NCBI GenBank assembly: GCA_963812415.1 | Contig: CAWEVH010000029.1 | Coordinates: 62,001-126,000 of the forward strand | Source: JACVRW01 sp963812415 | GTDB lineage: Bacteria > Actinomycetota > Thermoleophilia > Solirubrobacterales > Thermoleophilaceae | Length of the DNA: 64,000 nucleotides | Reading direction: 5' to 3' | Shown: one piece after another, positions 49,748 to 60,656 of the stretch | Position numbering within the stretch: the first letter of the stretch is position 1 | Layout of the letters: every line of letters starts with the position of its first letter | The notes under the pieces: generated by a model | Seen by the model: only the letters and a program-made list of their open reading frames with translations | Databases searched by the model: none | What the model was told of the DNA's origin: nothing | Translations under genes and position numbers: made by a program

Positions 49748-51278
49748 CTAAGCGGCGACTGAGGCTCGCTGCCTGATTAGGTCCGCGGCCCGCTCGGCCA
49801 CCATCGTGGTCGCCGCGTGTGTGTGCCCTCGCACCAGACTCGGCATCACCGAGGCATCCGCGACCCTCAGTCCGCCCACACCCCGTACCCGGAGCTCGGC
49901 GTCAACGACGCGGCCGAGCGCGCAGGTGCCAACCGGGTGGTAGATCGTGTGGGCGCTCGCGCGGATCCAGTCCTCGATCTGCTCATCGGTCGTGACGTCT
50001 GCGCCCGGCGCCCGCTCTCCACTGAACCAGCGCCTGAGCGGCCCGGCGCTCGCGATCGCTCGCCCCATCTTCAGGCCGTGAACGAGCACGGCGAGGTCTT
50101 CGGGATCCTGGACGTACTCGGGGTCGATCTCAGGCGCCTCGAGCGGGTCGGCGGAACGCAGCCTCACCGACCCGCGGCTCCGTGGCTGTAACGCCACAGA
50201 CGCAATCGAAAAGCCGTGGGAGGGCGGAGGCACGAGACCCTCCTCCACATAGAGCACCGGCGCGAAGATGAGCTCCAGGTCGGGCGCCGGGAGCTCCTGC
50301 CGCGTGCGAACGAAGGCCGCCGCCTCACCGATGTTCGAGGTCAGCATCCCGCGCCTGCGCAAGAGCAGGCGGAGCAGCTGCCGGGGCGACTCCGCCGCGT
50401 ACAGGGAGTCCTTGCCGCTGGCGTCGAAGAGCGCGATCGCCATGCAGTGGTCCTGAAGCCCGCGGCCCACCTCAGGCAGATCGCCCACCACATCGATGTC
50501 GAGCTCGCGCAGCTGGTCCGCCGGACCAACCCCCGAGAGCATCAGTAGGTGCGGCGACCCGATCGCCCCCGCGCACAGGATCACCTCGCGGACGGACTCG
50601 GCGATCGACTCCTGGCCGCCGCGGAGGTAGCGCACGCCCACGGCGCGGCCATCGTCGAACTGGATCCCCAGCACATGGGATTCGGGCAGCACGGTGAGGT
50701 TCGGGCGCCGCCGGGCCGGCTTCAGATAGTTGTCGGCCGCGCTGCAGCGCAGCCCCTTCCGCTGAGTGACGCGAACAAGGCCCACCCCCTCGAGCTCATC
50801 CGGGCGCATCTCGCTCCCCTTGCTCACTCCCGCCTCCGCTGCCGCCTCAATGAACGCCAGCGACATCGGGTTCGGGTCTGCGAGCGGGGTGATCGAACAG
50901 GCGCCGCCCTCGAGGCGACGCAGGTACGGCTCGAGCGAGATCCCAATCCCAACCCTCCGGCCAGTCCTCGAAGTCCGCGCGATCCCCCGGAATCCACATC
51001 ATCGCGTTCATCGCCGAGGAGCCGCCGAGGACCTTGCCGCGCGGGAAGTAGATCCGACGCCCCGCGAGACCCTCCTGCGGTGCGGTCTCGTATCCCCAGT
51101 CGAACTTCGACTTGAAGAGCTTCGAGAAGGCGGCCGGGATCCGGATCTCCTTTGCCCGGTCCCGCGGGCCAGCCTCAAGCAGCAGCACGCGAGTTTCCGG
51201 ATCCTCACTCAGGCGACCGGCGAGCACGCACCCGGCAGAGCCGGCGCCGATGATCACGTAGTCGTAGCCATCCCTCAC
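49748..51278 (-). CDS. GMC-family FAD oxidoreductase (one frame lesion)
   Basis: An oxidoreductase of about 509 residues (choline dehydrogenase/alcohol oxidase class). DYVIIGAGSAGCVLAGRLSE binds FAD; FPRGKVLGGSSAMNAMMWIP is the GMC signature 1 and VREVILCAGAIGSPHLLMLS signature 2. The active-site His lies in SAHTIYHPVGTCALG with the second in VRGHTHAATTMVAERA. One inserted base near 50945 separates WDWD from LEPYLRRLEGG. ATG 51278 is a clear start. It is convergent with the M1 gene, only 3 bp apart. The substrate is likely an alcohol or choline-type compound. Confidence 0.92.
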
Positions 51279-51335
51279 GGGTAGGCGGATCCTAAGGGCC
51301 TTCAGCGGGTCAGGATCGGCGGCGATCGGTTGCTG

Positions 51336-54300
51336 CTAGCGCACGACCGTGAACCTGAGCCTCTGCGTGGTGACGCCGACCCCCGGGGTGATCGCGTCGA
51401 TGACGAGCGCGTACCTCCCGGGCGTGAGCTTCTTCCTGCGCGAGAGCCAGCCCTTGAAGCGGACGGTGTTCTGCCCGGCGTGGCCGGCGAAGGCCAGCGA
51501 CCCTCGCCCCAGGGTGCACTTGGGCTTGCCCGCGTTGCGCCGGTTTGGCGCCACGCACTTGCCGTTTACCCTTCGGCCGCCTCCGGGCTGGATAAAGCGG
51601 AAGCGCACCCCCGCTGGCAGGTCGAGCATGTATCTAAAGGTGGTTCCGATGGGCGCGCGCTGGGCGCTGGTCTGCGCGAGCCTCGGCCTGCGGGAGACGC
51701 GGAACCTCCGGTTGGTCTGGCTTGCGTCGAAGACACGGGCCAGTGCGGGCGTTATCGGCGTTATCGGGGTTGGCGGGTTGACCGTGTGTGCTTCGCCGCC
51801 GGAGGTGCTGCCGACGAACCTGCCGTCGCCGGCGTAGGTCGCGGTCAGCGTGCGGGTGCCCGCGGTGGTGAGCGAAAGGATGCAGTGCCTTTCGGTGACG
51901 GGCGCGGTGCAGTCGTTCACGCCGTCGCTCACGGTGACGTCGCCGCGCGGTTCACCGGCGCCGGGTGCGTCGACCTTCACGTCGTAGTCAACCCTCACTG
52001 GGGCGCCTGCTGTCGATGGGTCGGGGATGTCCGCGGTGATCGTCGTGGTCGTGTTGGCGCGGTTGACGGTATGCGGCTGAGCGGTGGAGACGCTGCCGTT
52101 GAAGGTGCCGCCACCCTCGTAGGTGGCGATGAGAGGTCGTTGGCCGGCGGTCGTCAGCTTGATGTCGCACGAGCCCGCGGCGACCGTGCCCGTGCACGCC
52201 TCGACGCCGTCGCTGACCGTGACGTTCCCCGTCGGCGTCCCGCTGCCGGCGCCGACCTCGTACTGGACGCTCACTGACTGGCCCACGACGGACGGATCCG
52301 GATTGTCGGAGACGATCGTCGTCGTCGTCGGTGTGCCAATGACCGTGTGCGCCTCGGGTACCGAGGTGCTGGGCTTGAAGTTCGAGTCACCCTCGTATTC
52401 TGCGGTGAGAGGTCGCGCGCCCGCGGTCGTCAGCGTGATGACGCACGAGCCCGCGGCGACCGTGCCCGTGCACGTGTCGACGCCGTCCCCGACCGTGACG
52501 TTGCCGGCCGGGGTGCCGCCTCCGGCCCCTGCCGCCACGCTGTAGTTCACGGTCACATCCTGGCCCACGTCCGAAGGGTCGGGCGCGTCGGACGTGATGG
52601 ACGTCGTCGTCGCGAATCGCTCAACGGTGTGAGCTTCGCCGGCCGAGGTGCTGCCGTTGAAGTCGTCGTCGCCGGCGTACTCGGCCGTGAGCGTTCGCGC
52701 GCCGACCGTCGTGAGGGTGATGTCGCAGCTTCCGTCAGCGACCGTTGCCGTGCACGAGTCGACCCCGTCGCTGACCTCGACGTCTCCCGTTGGCGTCCCG
52801 CCGGCGGTCGAAACGACGGTGAAGTCAACGGACACCGCCTCTCCGCCGGCGGACGGATCGGGGTCGTCCGACGTGATGGTCGTCGTGGTGTTGGCTTTGC
52901 CGACCGTCACGCTGTCGCTGCAACTGTTGTTGCCCTCGTTGCCCTCGGCGTTGGCGCCGTTCGGGTCGACGCTGCACGTGCCGCCGCTGCGCGGGTTCGT
53001 GAACGTGACGGCGCTGGTCGGCGTGGCCGTGAAGACGACGTCGAATGAGCCGCCCGTCGTGCCGAGCGTGACTGGCCCGCCGTTCGCGGAGCAGCTGAGG
53101 TTGTTGCTATCGATGCTGCAGCTGATGTTGGCGCCCCCTGTCACGCCACTCCCGACGTTGGCAACGCTCACCGGGCCATAGCCGATGCCGCTGCTCGGCA
53201 GGTCGTCCGACAGGATGGCCTGGCCGTTGCCGACGACGGCGCTGTCACTGCCGGCGTTCGCCACATGGAGAGTCCATGTCCAAGCGCTGCCCACCGTGGT
53301 CGCACCGCTCACGTTGTTCGTCTTGAGCACCGTCAGGTCGGGCTGCCCCTGCGCCACGACGTACGTCGCGCCACCCGAAGCGAAGGGTACGCCGGTTGCT
53401 TCCACCGAGCTGTAGCCCGCCACGGGCCCCGTCGGCGCGGGCTGCGTGTAGGTCGTGCCCACCTGCGTCCATGATCCGCCGCCCGGCAGGCAGCGATAGA
53501 TGGCGAGCTGGGCGGTTGTCAGGCCGCCGGCGATCTCGTCGTTGCGGAACGAGAACCGAGCCAAGCCTGAGCCGCCCGTGGCCGGCGTGACCTGCCAGAA
53601 GCGGCGGACCGCGTTGGGCGGAAGCGCGCCACAACTGTTGTACGGGTTCGAGCCGCCCGCCGCCGTGTTGGCCGTCGTGCTGCCGAACGCGGCGCTAAGA
53701 CCCGAGAGGCGGACCGTCTCGACGCCGAGGCCGTCGTCGAAGTTGAATGGGCCGGGGGTGGTGCTCAGGACCTGGTTGCGGCTATGCCGGATCTGGCCGT
53801 TGTTGGTGTACGTGCCATTGAGGGTCAGGACGAAGGTCGTGGTGTCCAGGACGGCATTGGCATTGACCGTGAGGGCACCGTTGACCGTTGTGGCCGCGGC
53901 GAGCGAGACCGTTGCACCGGTGTTGGCATCGGTCAGGTTGTTGAACGTGAACGCCGGGATCGTCTGCGCACCGGCACCGTTGAAGCTCACCGTGCTGCCG
54001 GTCACCGTGTAGGCGTTCGTGCCCGGCGTGAAGGCGCCCGCCACCCCGACCGTACCGCTGGAGGCCAGCGTGCGCGCGCCGGTCGAGCTGCTCGTCAGGT
54101 TGTTGTAGCCAAACGCCGGGATCGTCTGCGCACCCGCCCCGTTGAAGTTGACCGTGCTGCCGGTCACCGTGTACGCGTTCGTGCCCGGCGTGAACGCCCC
54201 CGCCACCCCGACAGTGCCGCTCGACGCCAGCGTGCGCGCCCCCGTCGAGCTGCTGGTCAGGTTGTTGTAGGCGAACGCCGGGATCGTCTGCGCACCCGCC

Positions 54301-57300
54301 CCGTTGAAGTTGACGGTGCTGCCGGTCACCGTGTACGCGTTCGTGCCCGGCGTGAACGCGCCGGCCACGCCGACCGTGCCGCTCGAGGCCAGCGTGCGCG
54401 CCCCCGTCGAGCTGCTGGTCAGGTTGTTGTAGGCGAACGCCGGGATCGTCTGCGCGACCGGCCCCGTTGAAGTTCACGGTGCTGCCGGTCACCGTGTAGG
54501 CGTTGGTGCCCGGCGTGAAGGTCCCGGCGACGCCCACGGTGCCGCTCGACGCCAGCGTGCGCGCCCCCGGTCGAGCTGCTGGTCAGGTTGTTGTAACCGA
54601 ACGCCGGGATCGTCTGCGCACCCGCCCCGTTGAAGTCCACGGTGCTGCCCGGTCACCGTGTACGCGTTCGTGCCCGGCGTGAACGCCCCGGCCACGCCCA
54701 CGGTGCCGCTCGAGGCCAGCGTGCGCGCCCCCGTCGAGCTGCTGGTCAGGTTGTTGTAGCCGAACGCCGGGATCGTCTGCGCACCGGCACCGTTGAAGTT
54801 GACCGTGCTACCCGCCACCGTGTACGCGTTCGTGCCCGGCGTGAAGGTCGCCGGCCACCCCGACGGTGCCGCTCGACGCAAGCGTGCGAGCGCCCGTCGA
54901 GCTGCTGGTGAGGTTGTTGTAGGCGAACGCCGGGATCGTCTGCGCACCGGCACCGTTGAAGTTCACCGTGCTCCCGGTGACCGTGTAGGCGTTCGTGCCC
55001 GGCGTGAACGCGCCCGCCACCCCGACCGTGCCGCTGGAGGCCAGCGTCCGCCCGCCGGTCGAGCTGCTCGTCAGGTTGTTGTAACCGAACGCCGGGATCG
55101 TCTGCGCACCGGCACCGTTGAAGTCCACGGTACTGCCGGTCACCGTGTACGCGTTCGTGCCCGGCGTGAACGCCCCCGCCACGCCCACCGTGCCGCTCGA
55201 GGCCAGCGTCCTCGCCCCCGTCGAGCTGCTGGTCAGGTTGTTGTAGCCAAACGCCGGGATCGTCTGCGCACCCGCCCCGTTGAAGTTGACCGTGCTACCC
55301 GCCACCGTGTACGCGTTCGTGCCCGGCGTGAACGCCCCGGCCACCCCGACGGTGCCGCTCGACGCAAGCGTGCGAGCGCCCGTCGAGCTGCTGGTCAGGT
55401 TGTTGTAGGCGAACGCCGGGATCGTCTGCGCACCCGCCCCGTTGAAGTTCACCGTGCTGCCGGTCACCGTGTACGCGTTCGTGCCCGGCGTGAAGGCGCC
55501 CGCGACCCCGACCGTCTGGCCCGACGGAAGGGTGCGCGCCCCCGTCGAGCTGCTCGTCAAGTTGCCGTAGCTCGTCGCCGTGATCGTCTGCGCGCCCGAC
55601 CCGGCGTACTCGACTGTGCTGGTTGGGCCGAGAGCGTACGTCCCATAGTTGATCGGAAGGCTGTTCGTCCCCCCGATCCTCAGGGTCGCCCCGTTACTGA
55701 CGGTCAGCGTTCCGCCCGCCGCCGTCCGGTTGGCGGTGAACGCCCCCAGGTCGAGAACGCCCGAGCTGACGGTGAGGTTGCTCTTCACTGGCGAGTTCAC
55801 CCCGAGAGTCAGCGTGCCGCTGGGCTTGTTGACCACGAGGTTGTTGAACGTCGGCGAGTTCGGGCCGATGATGCTCTGCGCCCCCGACCCGGTGAAGTTG
55901 AAGGTGCCCGTGCCGGAGTTGAACGTGCCGGGGAACGCCATTTCGTTGCCCGGGGTGGGTCCGAACGTGAGGTCGCCGCTCATGTTCGTCGTGCTGTCGT
56001 TGGCGTTGAACGTCCCACCTCTGATGGTGACGTTGGTCGGCGAGATCACGCTTCCCGGGCTGTTCGTCCAGTTCCCGCCCCCGCCGATCAGGACGTCGCC
56101 TCCGAGAGTGACGTTCGTGCCCTGGACGGTCACGTTGAAAGTCGTGGCGATCGTGCTCCCCCCGCCCGCGGCGGTGTTGCCGGAGAACGTGACCCCCGGC
56201 GCGCTCGTGCCGTCGAGCGTCAGGCCGCCACCGCCGACGAAGATCCCTCCGCCGGCGGCCGAGGCCGAGTTCGACGTGAACGTGCTCGAGGCGACCGTCG
56301 TCGGCAGGCTCTCGACGACGATCCCACCGCCGCTGGTAGTACCGCCTCCACCTCCGGGAGCCGTACCAAGCCCCTGGTTGTTAGCGATCGTCGACGTGCT
56401 GATGCTGGCCGAGCCCGAGCCGATCCCACCGGGCGAGGCGAACGCGAATATGTACAGGTCGAACCCGCCGCCGCCGACACCCGATGCGGTGTTGCGGGTT
56501 ACCGTGGTGCCCGTGACGGTCAGGGTGCCGGTGCCGCCGGTGTGCATCGGCGAGGAGGGCGTGTAGTTCACCCCTCCGCCGCTCGTCTGAGCCGAGTTCG
56601 CCAGGTTGACGTTGTTGCGATCGGTGCCGGAGGCGCACGTCGGGCTGGCGGCCGTGCACGGCGCGCTCGTCCCTCCAATCAGGGAGTTGGTGATCGTGAG
56701 GCTCCCGCCTGTGATCTGCACGCCGCCGCCGCCGAGACCCGAGTTGGCGTCCTGGTTGTTCGAGAGGGTCACGCCGCTGAGCGTGAGCGAGTTATTGAGC
56801 TCGCCGCCGATGATCCCCCCGCCCCCGACGGTGCCGCCCTCGCGACCGCCGGTGATCGTGAGCCCAGAGAAGTTGAACTGGAGGCCGACCAGGAAGGTCG
56901 TGTTCAGGCACATGACCCGGTCGCCCGGGGCTGTCGCCGAGCCCGTGCCCGTCTGGCGGATGATCGTCTGGCCCGAACCGGCTCCAGTGATCGTCGTGCT
57001 CTGCTGGAGCTCGAGGTCGCCGACGGTGTTTCCCGTTGCGGCCGGCTCGCCGCCTCCAACGCATCCCCTGTCTCCGTTGATGCTGAGCGTGTACGTATTC
57101 GCCCCCAGGACGATCGTCGAGCCCGCATTCGCCGGGATGTTCGCGAACTGGACCGCGCCGCGCAGGCTGCAGTCGTTCGCAGCCGCCGTACAGGCCGACG
57201 CCGCCGTCAGCGCCGCTCCGGCAGGGTCGTCGATCCGGTCCACCGTCAGCGTCGCCGCAGCGAGCGTGACGATCGACGGCGACACGCCCTGGTCGCTCAA

Positions 57301-58704
57301 CGCGACGATGCCGCGGTCACCGTTTGCCTTCTGCGGCATCGGAAGGACAGCCGTAGGGGCATCGACGGCCGTGTTGAGCTCGTCCACCGCAGCCGCCACG
57401 ATGCGCGACGCTTTCCCTGAGCCGCCGGCGCGATCGCCGGCACGGACGAGGTCGAGCCCATGCCCGGCCTTTGCGACGAACAGGTCCTCGGTGTCCAGCA
57501 GCGAGACCCTCGCGCTCGTGAGCAGCCTCTGCGGCAACGCACCTCCCGCTCCGCGTGCGATCGGCGCCCCGAGATCCCAGCCCGATGCCGTCGACGAGTG
57601 CCAGGCAGGCTGCGACTCCGCCCCGCGCCGCTTGACTCGCTTCGCCTTCGCGCGAGCCGCAGCTCGAAGGTTGATCGTCTTCGCCGTCGGCGGGCGCGTG
57701 TCGAGCCCGTTCGGGATCAGCAGGCGCACCGTCCCGTCGGAGAGCGCCGCGGCTATCTCGTTCCGCCCGTCGCGGTCTCGCATGAAGTATCCGATCGAGA
57801 CGCCGCGCACGCCCGACACCTCCGCGAGCCGCTCAACCCGCGACCCGAGCGGCGGCGAGCGCTTGCGACCCCAGCCGTGCACGATCTGGAGCCGGCCGCC
57901 CGCCGCAACGGCGAGGTCCAAATAGGGATCAGAATCAAGCGACCCGAACTGCACAGCGCTGGCCCTACCCGGCAGCGAGAACCGCATCGGCTTCGCCAGC
58001 CTCCGCCCCGCCGCGCCGTCGTACAGCAGCAGCTCCGGCCCCTTCGGCGCCGCCACGCCGACCGCCACGTCCAGGTGCCCGTCGGCCGCTCGAAACTCAC
58101 CGGCGGCGACAGTCGTGACCGACCCGGGCAACGCAACCCGCTCCGCTTGACCAACCCCACCCCTGCCGTCGCCGGCCAGGAGATAGAGACCCCCGCCGCG
58201 CGCCGCGGCAAGCACGTCAGCGCGCTCATCGTGGTTGAAGTCGCCCGCCTCCAAATAACTGACCGGCTCCGGCACGCGCACTACGCGCGCACTTGAGGCG
58301 ACCCACTCCGGATCGAAGCCCCGCTGGATCCGCTCGAGCACGGCCGGCCGCTTCGGCGCAAAGGCATCGACATTGCCGCGCTGAACGGTCAGCATCCCAC
58401 CCCCGCGCCACGCATATCCGACAATCAGGTCCGGCGCACCATCGCCGTCAAAATCCGCTCGCCCAAGCGCGCTCGCACGGGCATCACCACCCCTTAGCGC
58501 GCCGACCAGCCCGCTCGGCCCCTGGTACGCGGCACCGAGCTGCTGCACAGAAACGCCGGAGCGAGTCGCTTGATCGGGCCCCGAAGCCGAAACCGCCGCG
58601 AGAACCAGCGCGGCAAAGACCATCACCAGGGCCGGGAGGATCAAATCGGCAGCCGGCCATCGGAGTCGACTCGATTGCACCGGGGGGGCCAGGGCACCGG
58701 TCAC
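51336..58704 (-). CDS. Giant exported repeat protein (FG-GAP, CSLREA/beta-helix, 54-residue repeats, Ig-like)
   Basis: About 2454 residues when four extra bases inside the repeats are removed. Domains: short cytosolic lead and signal anchor (about 21-40); FG-GAP/VCBS-like propeller (about 65-350) with RADFDGDGAPDLIVGYA, AGDFNHDERADVLAAA; a CSLREA-type motif (NDCSLRGAVQFANIPA near 513); Gly/Asn/Thr-rich right-handed beta-helix (about 530-1010); ten 54-residue repeats (about 1040-1580); a DUF11-like segment (about 1700-1930); four Ig-like Big_3 domains (about 1935-2310); and a basic C-terminal beta domain ending RLRFTVVR. This is the layout of a surface or extracellular adhesin. No LPxTG or LysM anchor is seen. 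ATG 58704 is the start. The minus-strand neighbour upstream is a permease. Confidence 0.88.
51780..52900 (-). repeat. Four tandem Ig-like (Big_3) units in the giant protein
   Basis: Four units of roughly 92-95 codons begin TTTTITSDDPDPS, TTTSITSDAPDPS, TTTTIVSDNPDPS and TTTTITADIPDPS. Each carries a central DGV..C.. / GSCDI disulfide-compatible Cys pair and ends with HTV. They are diverged at the DNA level, unlike the 162-bp array. Confidence 0.85.
53950..55590 (-). repeat. Ten tandem 162-bp repeats (54 residues each)
   Basis: The marker GCCCGGCGTG recurs at 54021, 54183, 54345, 54508, 54672, 54834, 54997, 55159, 55321 and 55483. Spacing is 162 bp except for 163, 164 and 163 at 54345-54508, 54508-54672 and 54834-54997; these four extra bases break the frame. 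The encoded unit is GVAGAFTPGTNAYTVTGSTV then NFNGAGAQTIPAFAYNNLTS plus SSTGARTLASSGTV. Copies are nearly identical in DNA. Confidence 0.93.
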
Positions 58705-58772
58705 CTACGGCTCACGATCCCACTTTGGCTCCCAGGGCGCAAGCGTTCATGCGCCAGCTTCTCCGGACGCCC

Positions 58773-59780
58773 TCAGTGGCCGCCTGGGCTGGTCCCGCGG
58801 CGATACGAGGCGACCAGCATCGCTCCGAAGATCGCTGCCGCCCAGGCCGCCAGGACGAGGATCGGCCGCGCGTGCTGGTAGCCGGGGAAGTAGATCGCGT
58901 CGCGAAGCGAGGTGACGGTCGCCCCCGACGGAAGCCAGTGCGAGACGAACGCGAACGGCGCCGGCAGCAGCGGCGGCGACACCACGCCACCCGACGAGCT
59001 GTTGCCCAGCACCACGAAGAACAGCGCGGTCGGGACGATCGCCCAGCGGCCGACCAAGACGGCCATCAAGGAGGCAAACGACGCCACCGCCAGCAGGTGC
59101 ATCGCAAGGATGCCCCAGACCTCCAACACCGGGATGTCGAGGCGATCCAGGATCGGGCCCTCGACCAGCGTGAGGGCAAGCGAGGCCGCGAGCGCGAACG
59201 CGACCACGAACCCTGTCCAGCGGCGCAGCGACAGACCGCCGGCGAGCGCCCGGGTCTGGAACATGGTGATGAAGCCGACGATCGTCGCGACGAGCATCAG
59301 GTAGAAGATGTCGATGCCGCTCGGATCCGTCGTCGCGAGCGGGTGCGTGTCGACTACCCGCACGCTCGGGTCGACCGTGGAGATCTTCTCCAGCACGCGC
59401 GCCACGGAGGCGCCGGCGGCGCTCGCGACATAGAGCGTCGGCCTCGCCGAGCTGAGGTCGAGGGCGGCGTAGACCTGCTGGCGATCGATCGCGTCGCGCG
59501 CGGCCGCCAGCGATCCGTAGGGGGTGAAGTCGAGGCTGTTCTCGGCGACCTCCTGGACCGCCTTCACCGTGCCCGCGTTCCCCCTGGTGTCGCCGACGAG
59601 CGCGGCATCGATGTGGCGGGCCACCGGGTCGCCGAGCGCGAGCGTGTAGGTCGTCACGAACAGCGAGCCCATCACGATCGCCAGGGCGGCGATCACCCCA
59701 GCACGCTCGATCGACGTCCAGCGGTGGCCGCGGAACCGAGCCCACCACGGAACGCGCCCGCTCGTGTCCGGTGCGTTCAT
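58773..59780 (-). CDS. DUF3533/ABC-2-permease-like membrane protein
   Basis: An intact 335-residue membrane protein. One TM helix near residues 29-50 is followed by an extracytoplasmic domain of about 110 residues (VQEVAENSLDFTPYGSLAAA, YAALDLSSARPTLYVASAAG), then five TM helices, including LMLVATIVGFITMFQTRALA, FALAASLALTLVEG and VVLGNSSSGGVVSPPLLPAP. The layout matches the YhgE/DUF3533 (SNG1) permease-like family, which often handles membrane-active compounds. ATG 59780. It diverges from the cyclic-nucleotide-binding gene at 59895. Confidence 0.8.
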   Translation of the reverse strand: MNAPDTSGRVPWWARFRGHRWTSIERAGVIAALAIVMGSLFVTTYTLALGDPVARHIDAALVGDTRGNAGTVKAVQEVAENSLDFTPYGSLAAARDAIDRQQVYAALDLSSARPTLYVASAAGASVARVLEKISTVDPSVRVVDTHPLATTDPSGIDIFYLMLVATIVGFITMFQTRALAGGLSLRRWTGFVVAFALAASLALTLVEGPILDRLDIPVLEVWGILAMHLLAVASFASLMAVLVGRWAIVPTALFFVVLGNSSSGGVVSPPLLPAPFAFVSHWLPSGATVTSLRDAIYFPGYQHARPILVLAAWAAAIFGAMLVASYRRGTSPGGH

Positions 59781-59833
59781 CGGTCGTGAACCCTGACACC
59801 TAAGGGGAAGGTCGGCGCCGTGGGCGGCTGACG

Positions 59834-59862
59834 TTGCGGCGGCCGCGCGCAGCGGTTACCGT
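59834..59862 (+). promoter_or_regulatory. Possible sigma70-type promoter of the CNBD gene
   Basis: TTGCGG (59834-59839), 17-nt spacer, TACCGT (59857-59862), 33 bp before ATG 59895. The -10 keeps the TAnnnT pattern. A ribosome site AAGGGG lies 5 nt before the ATG. Visual call only. Confidence 0.35.
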
Positions 59863-59894
59863 CGGCTGAGCGACCGCCCAACGAAGGGGTACCG

Positions 59895-60289
59895 ATGAAT
59901 CAGGCCCGATTGAAGGACGTGCCGTTCTTCAGCTCCATGTCCGAGGAGGACTTGGCGGCGGTCGCCCAGCAGACCGACGAGATCAGCGTGGCGGCCGGGA
60001 GGGTGCTTGCCCGCGAGGGTGACCTCGGCGAGGAGTTCTTCGTGATCGAGTCAGGGACGGCGGAGGTCACCCGCGGCGGCGCACCGGTCGCGAAGCTGGG
60101 CCCGGGCGACTTCTTCGGCGAGATTGCGCTCATCCGGGAGGAGCGTCGGACCGCGACCGTGACGGCCACGTCGCCGATGGTGCTCACGTCATGACGGGCT
60201 CGAGCTTCCGCTCGCTCGACCGCTCGATACCCGAGGTCCGCGAGACGGTGTCCAAGGCGCTCGCGGAGCGGCGGGCGCCGGTCAGCTGA
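59895..60289 (+). CDS. Cyclic nucleotide-binding domain protein (one frame lesion)
   Basis: About 131 residues forming one stand-alone CRP-like cNMP-binding domain: VPFFSSMSEEDLAAVAQQTD, REGDLGEEFFVIESGTAEVT, and the phosphate-binding cassette LGPGDFFGEIALIREERRTA, where Glu and Arg contact the cyclic nucleotide. A lesion near 60190 (VLTS then MTGSSFRSLDRSIPEV) hides the last 30 residues, ending ERRAPVS and TGA 60287. There is no helix-turn-helix, kinase or channel domain, so it is a ligand-binding module that must act through partners. Confidence 0.82.
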
Positions 60290-60294
60290 TAGGT

Positions 60295-60543
60295 CTACGA
60301 GCGCTCGGGGGCCGACCGGCGCTCGCTGGCGCGTGTTTCCTCTTCGGGCGTAGCGGAGCGGTCCGGGTTCTGGGCACCCGGCTCCTTGAGCGCGTCGACG
60401 GCGGCCTTGGCCTTGTCTGACATCGAGCCTCCGCGCGCATGGATGTCCTTTAGCTCCTGAAGGTCTCCCTTGGCCGCCTCGGTGCCGCCGCGCTTGTTGA
60501 AGATCTCCCTGGCCTTGCTGGTAAGACTGCTGAAGCCCGCCAT
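60295..60543 (-). CDS. Small charged protein, unknown function
   Basis: An 82-residue soluble protein: MAGFSSLTSKAREIFNKRGG, then AAKGDLQELKDIHARGGSMS, and a disordered acidic/basic tail after DALKEPGAQNPDRSATPEEE. The MAGFS...KAREI start recalls small actinobacterial stress/antitoxin-like proteins (Rv0909 type), but similarity is weak. Convergent with the CNBD gene, 5 bp apart. Confidence 0.6.
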   Translation of the reverse strand: MAGFSSLTSKAREIFNKRGGTEAAKGDLQELKDIHARGGSMSDKAKAAVDALKEPGAQNPDRSATPEEETRASERRSAPERS

Positions 60544-60656
60544 TCGGTCACTTCCGTCGGGGTTGCCGCAAGGATGCACGGTAGCGACCACTGGAGGCCG
60601 TTCACGCGGGCCGTGGCGCTGTCATTCAGGTGCGGGTGAGCACCAGACCCGGCGGC

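Noticed and set aside
53950..55590. Evenly spaced repeats considered as a CRISPR array
   Set aside because: The 162-bp units are contiguous coding repeats without unique spacers, and there are no cas genes.
54793..57420. An 875-codon plus-strand frame antisense to the giant exoprotein
   Set aside because: Arg/Ala-rich low-complexity translation with no motif; the minus strand has clear domains and signal anchor.
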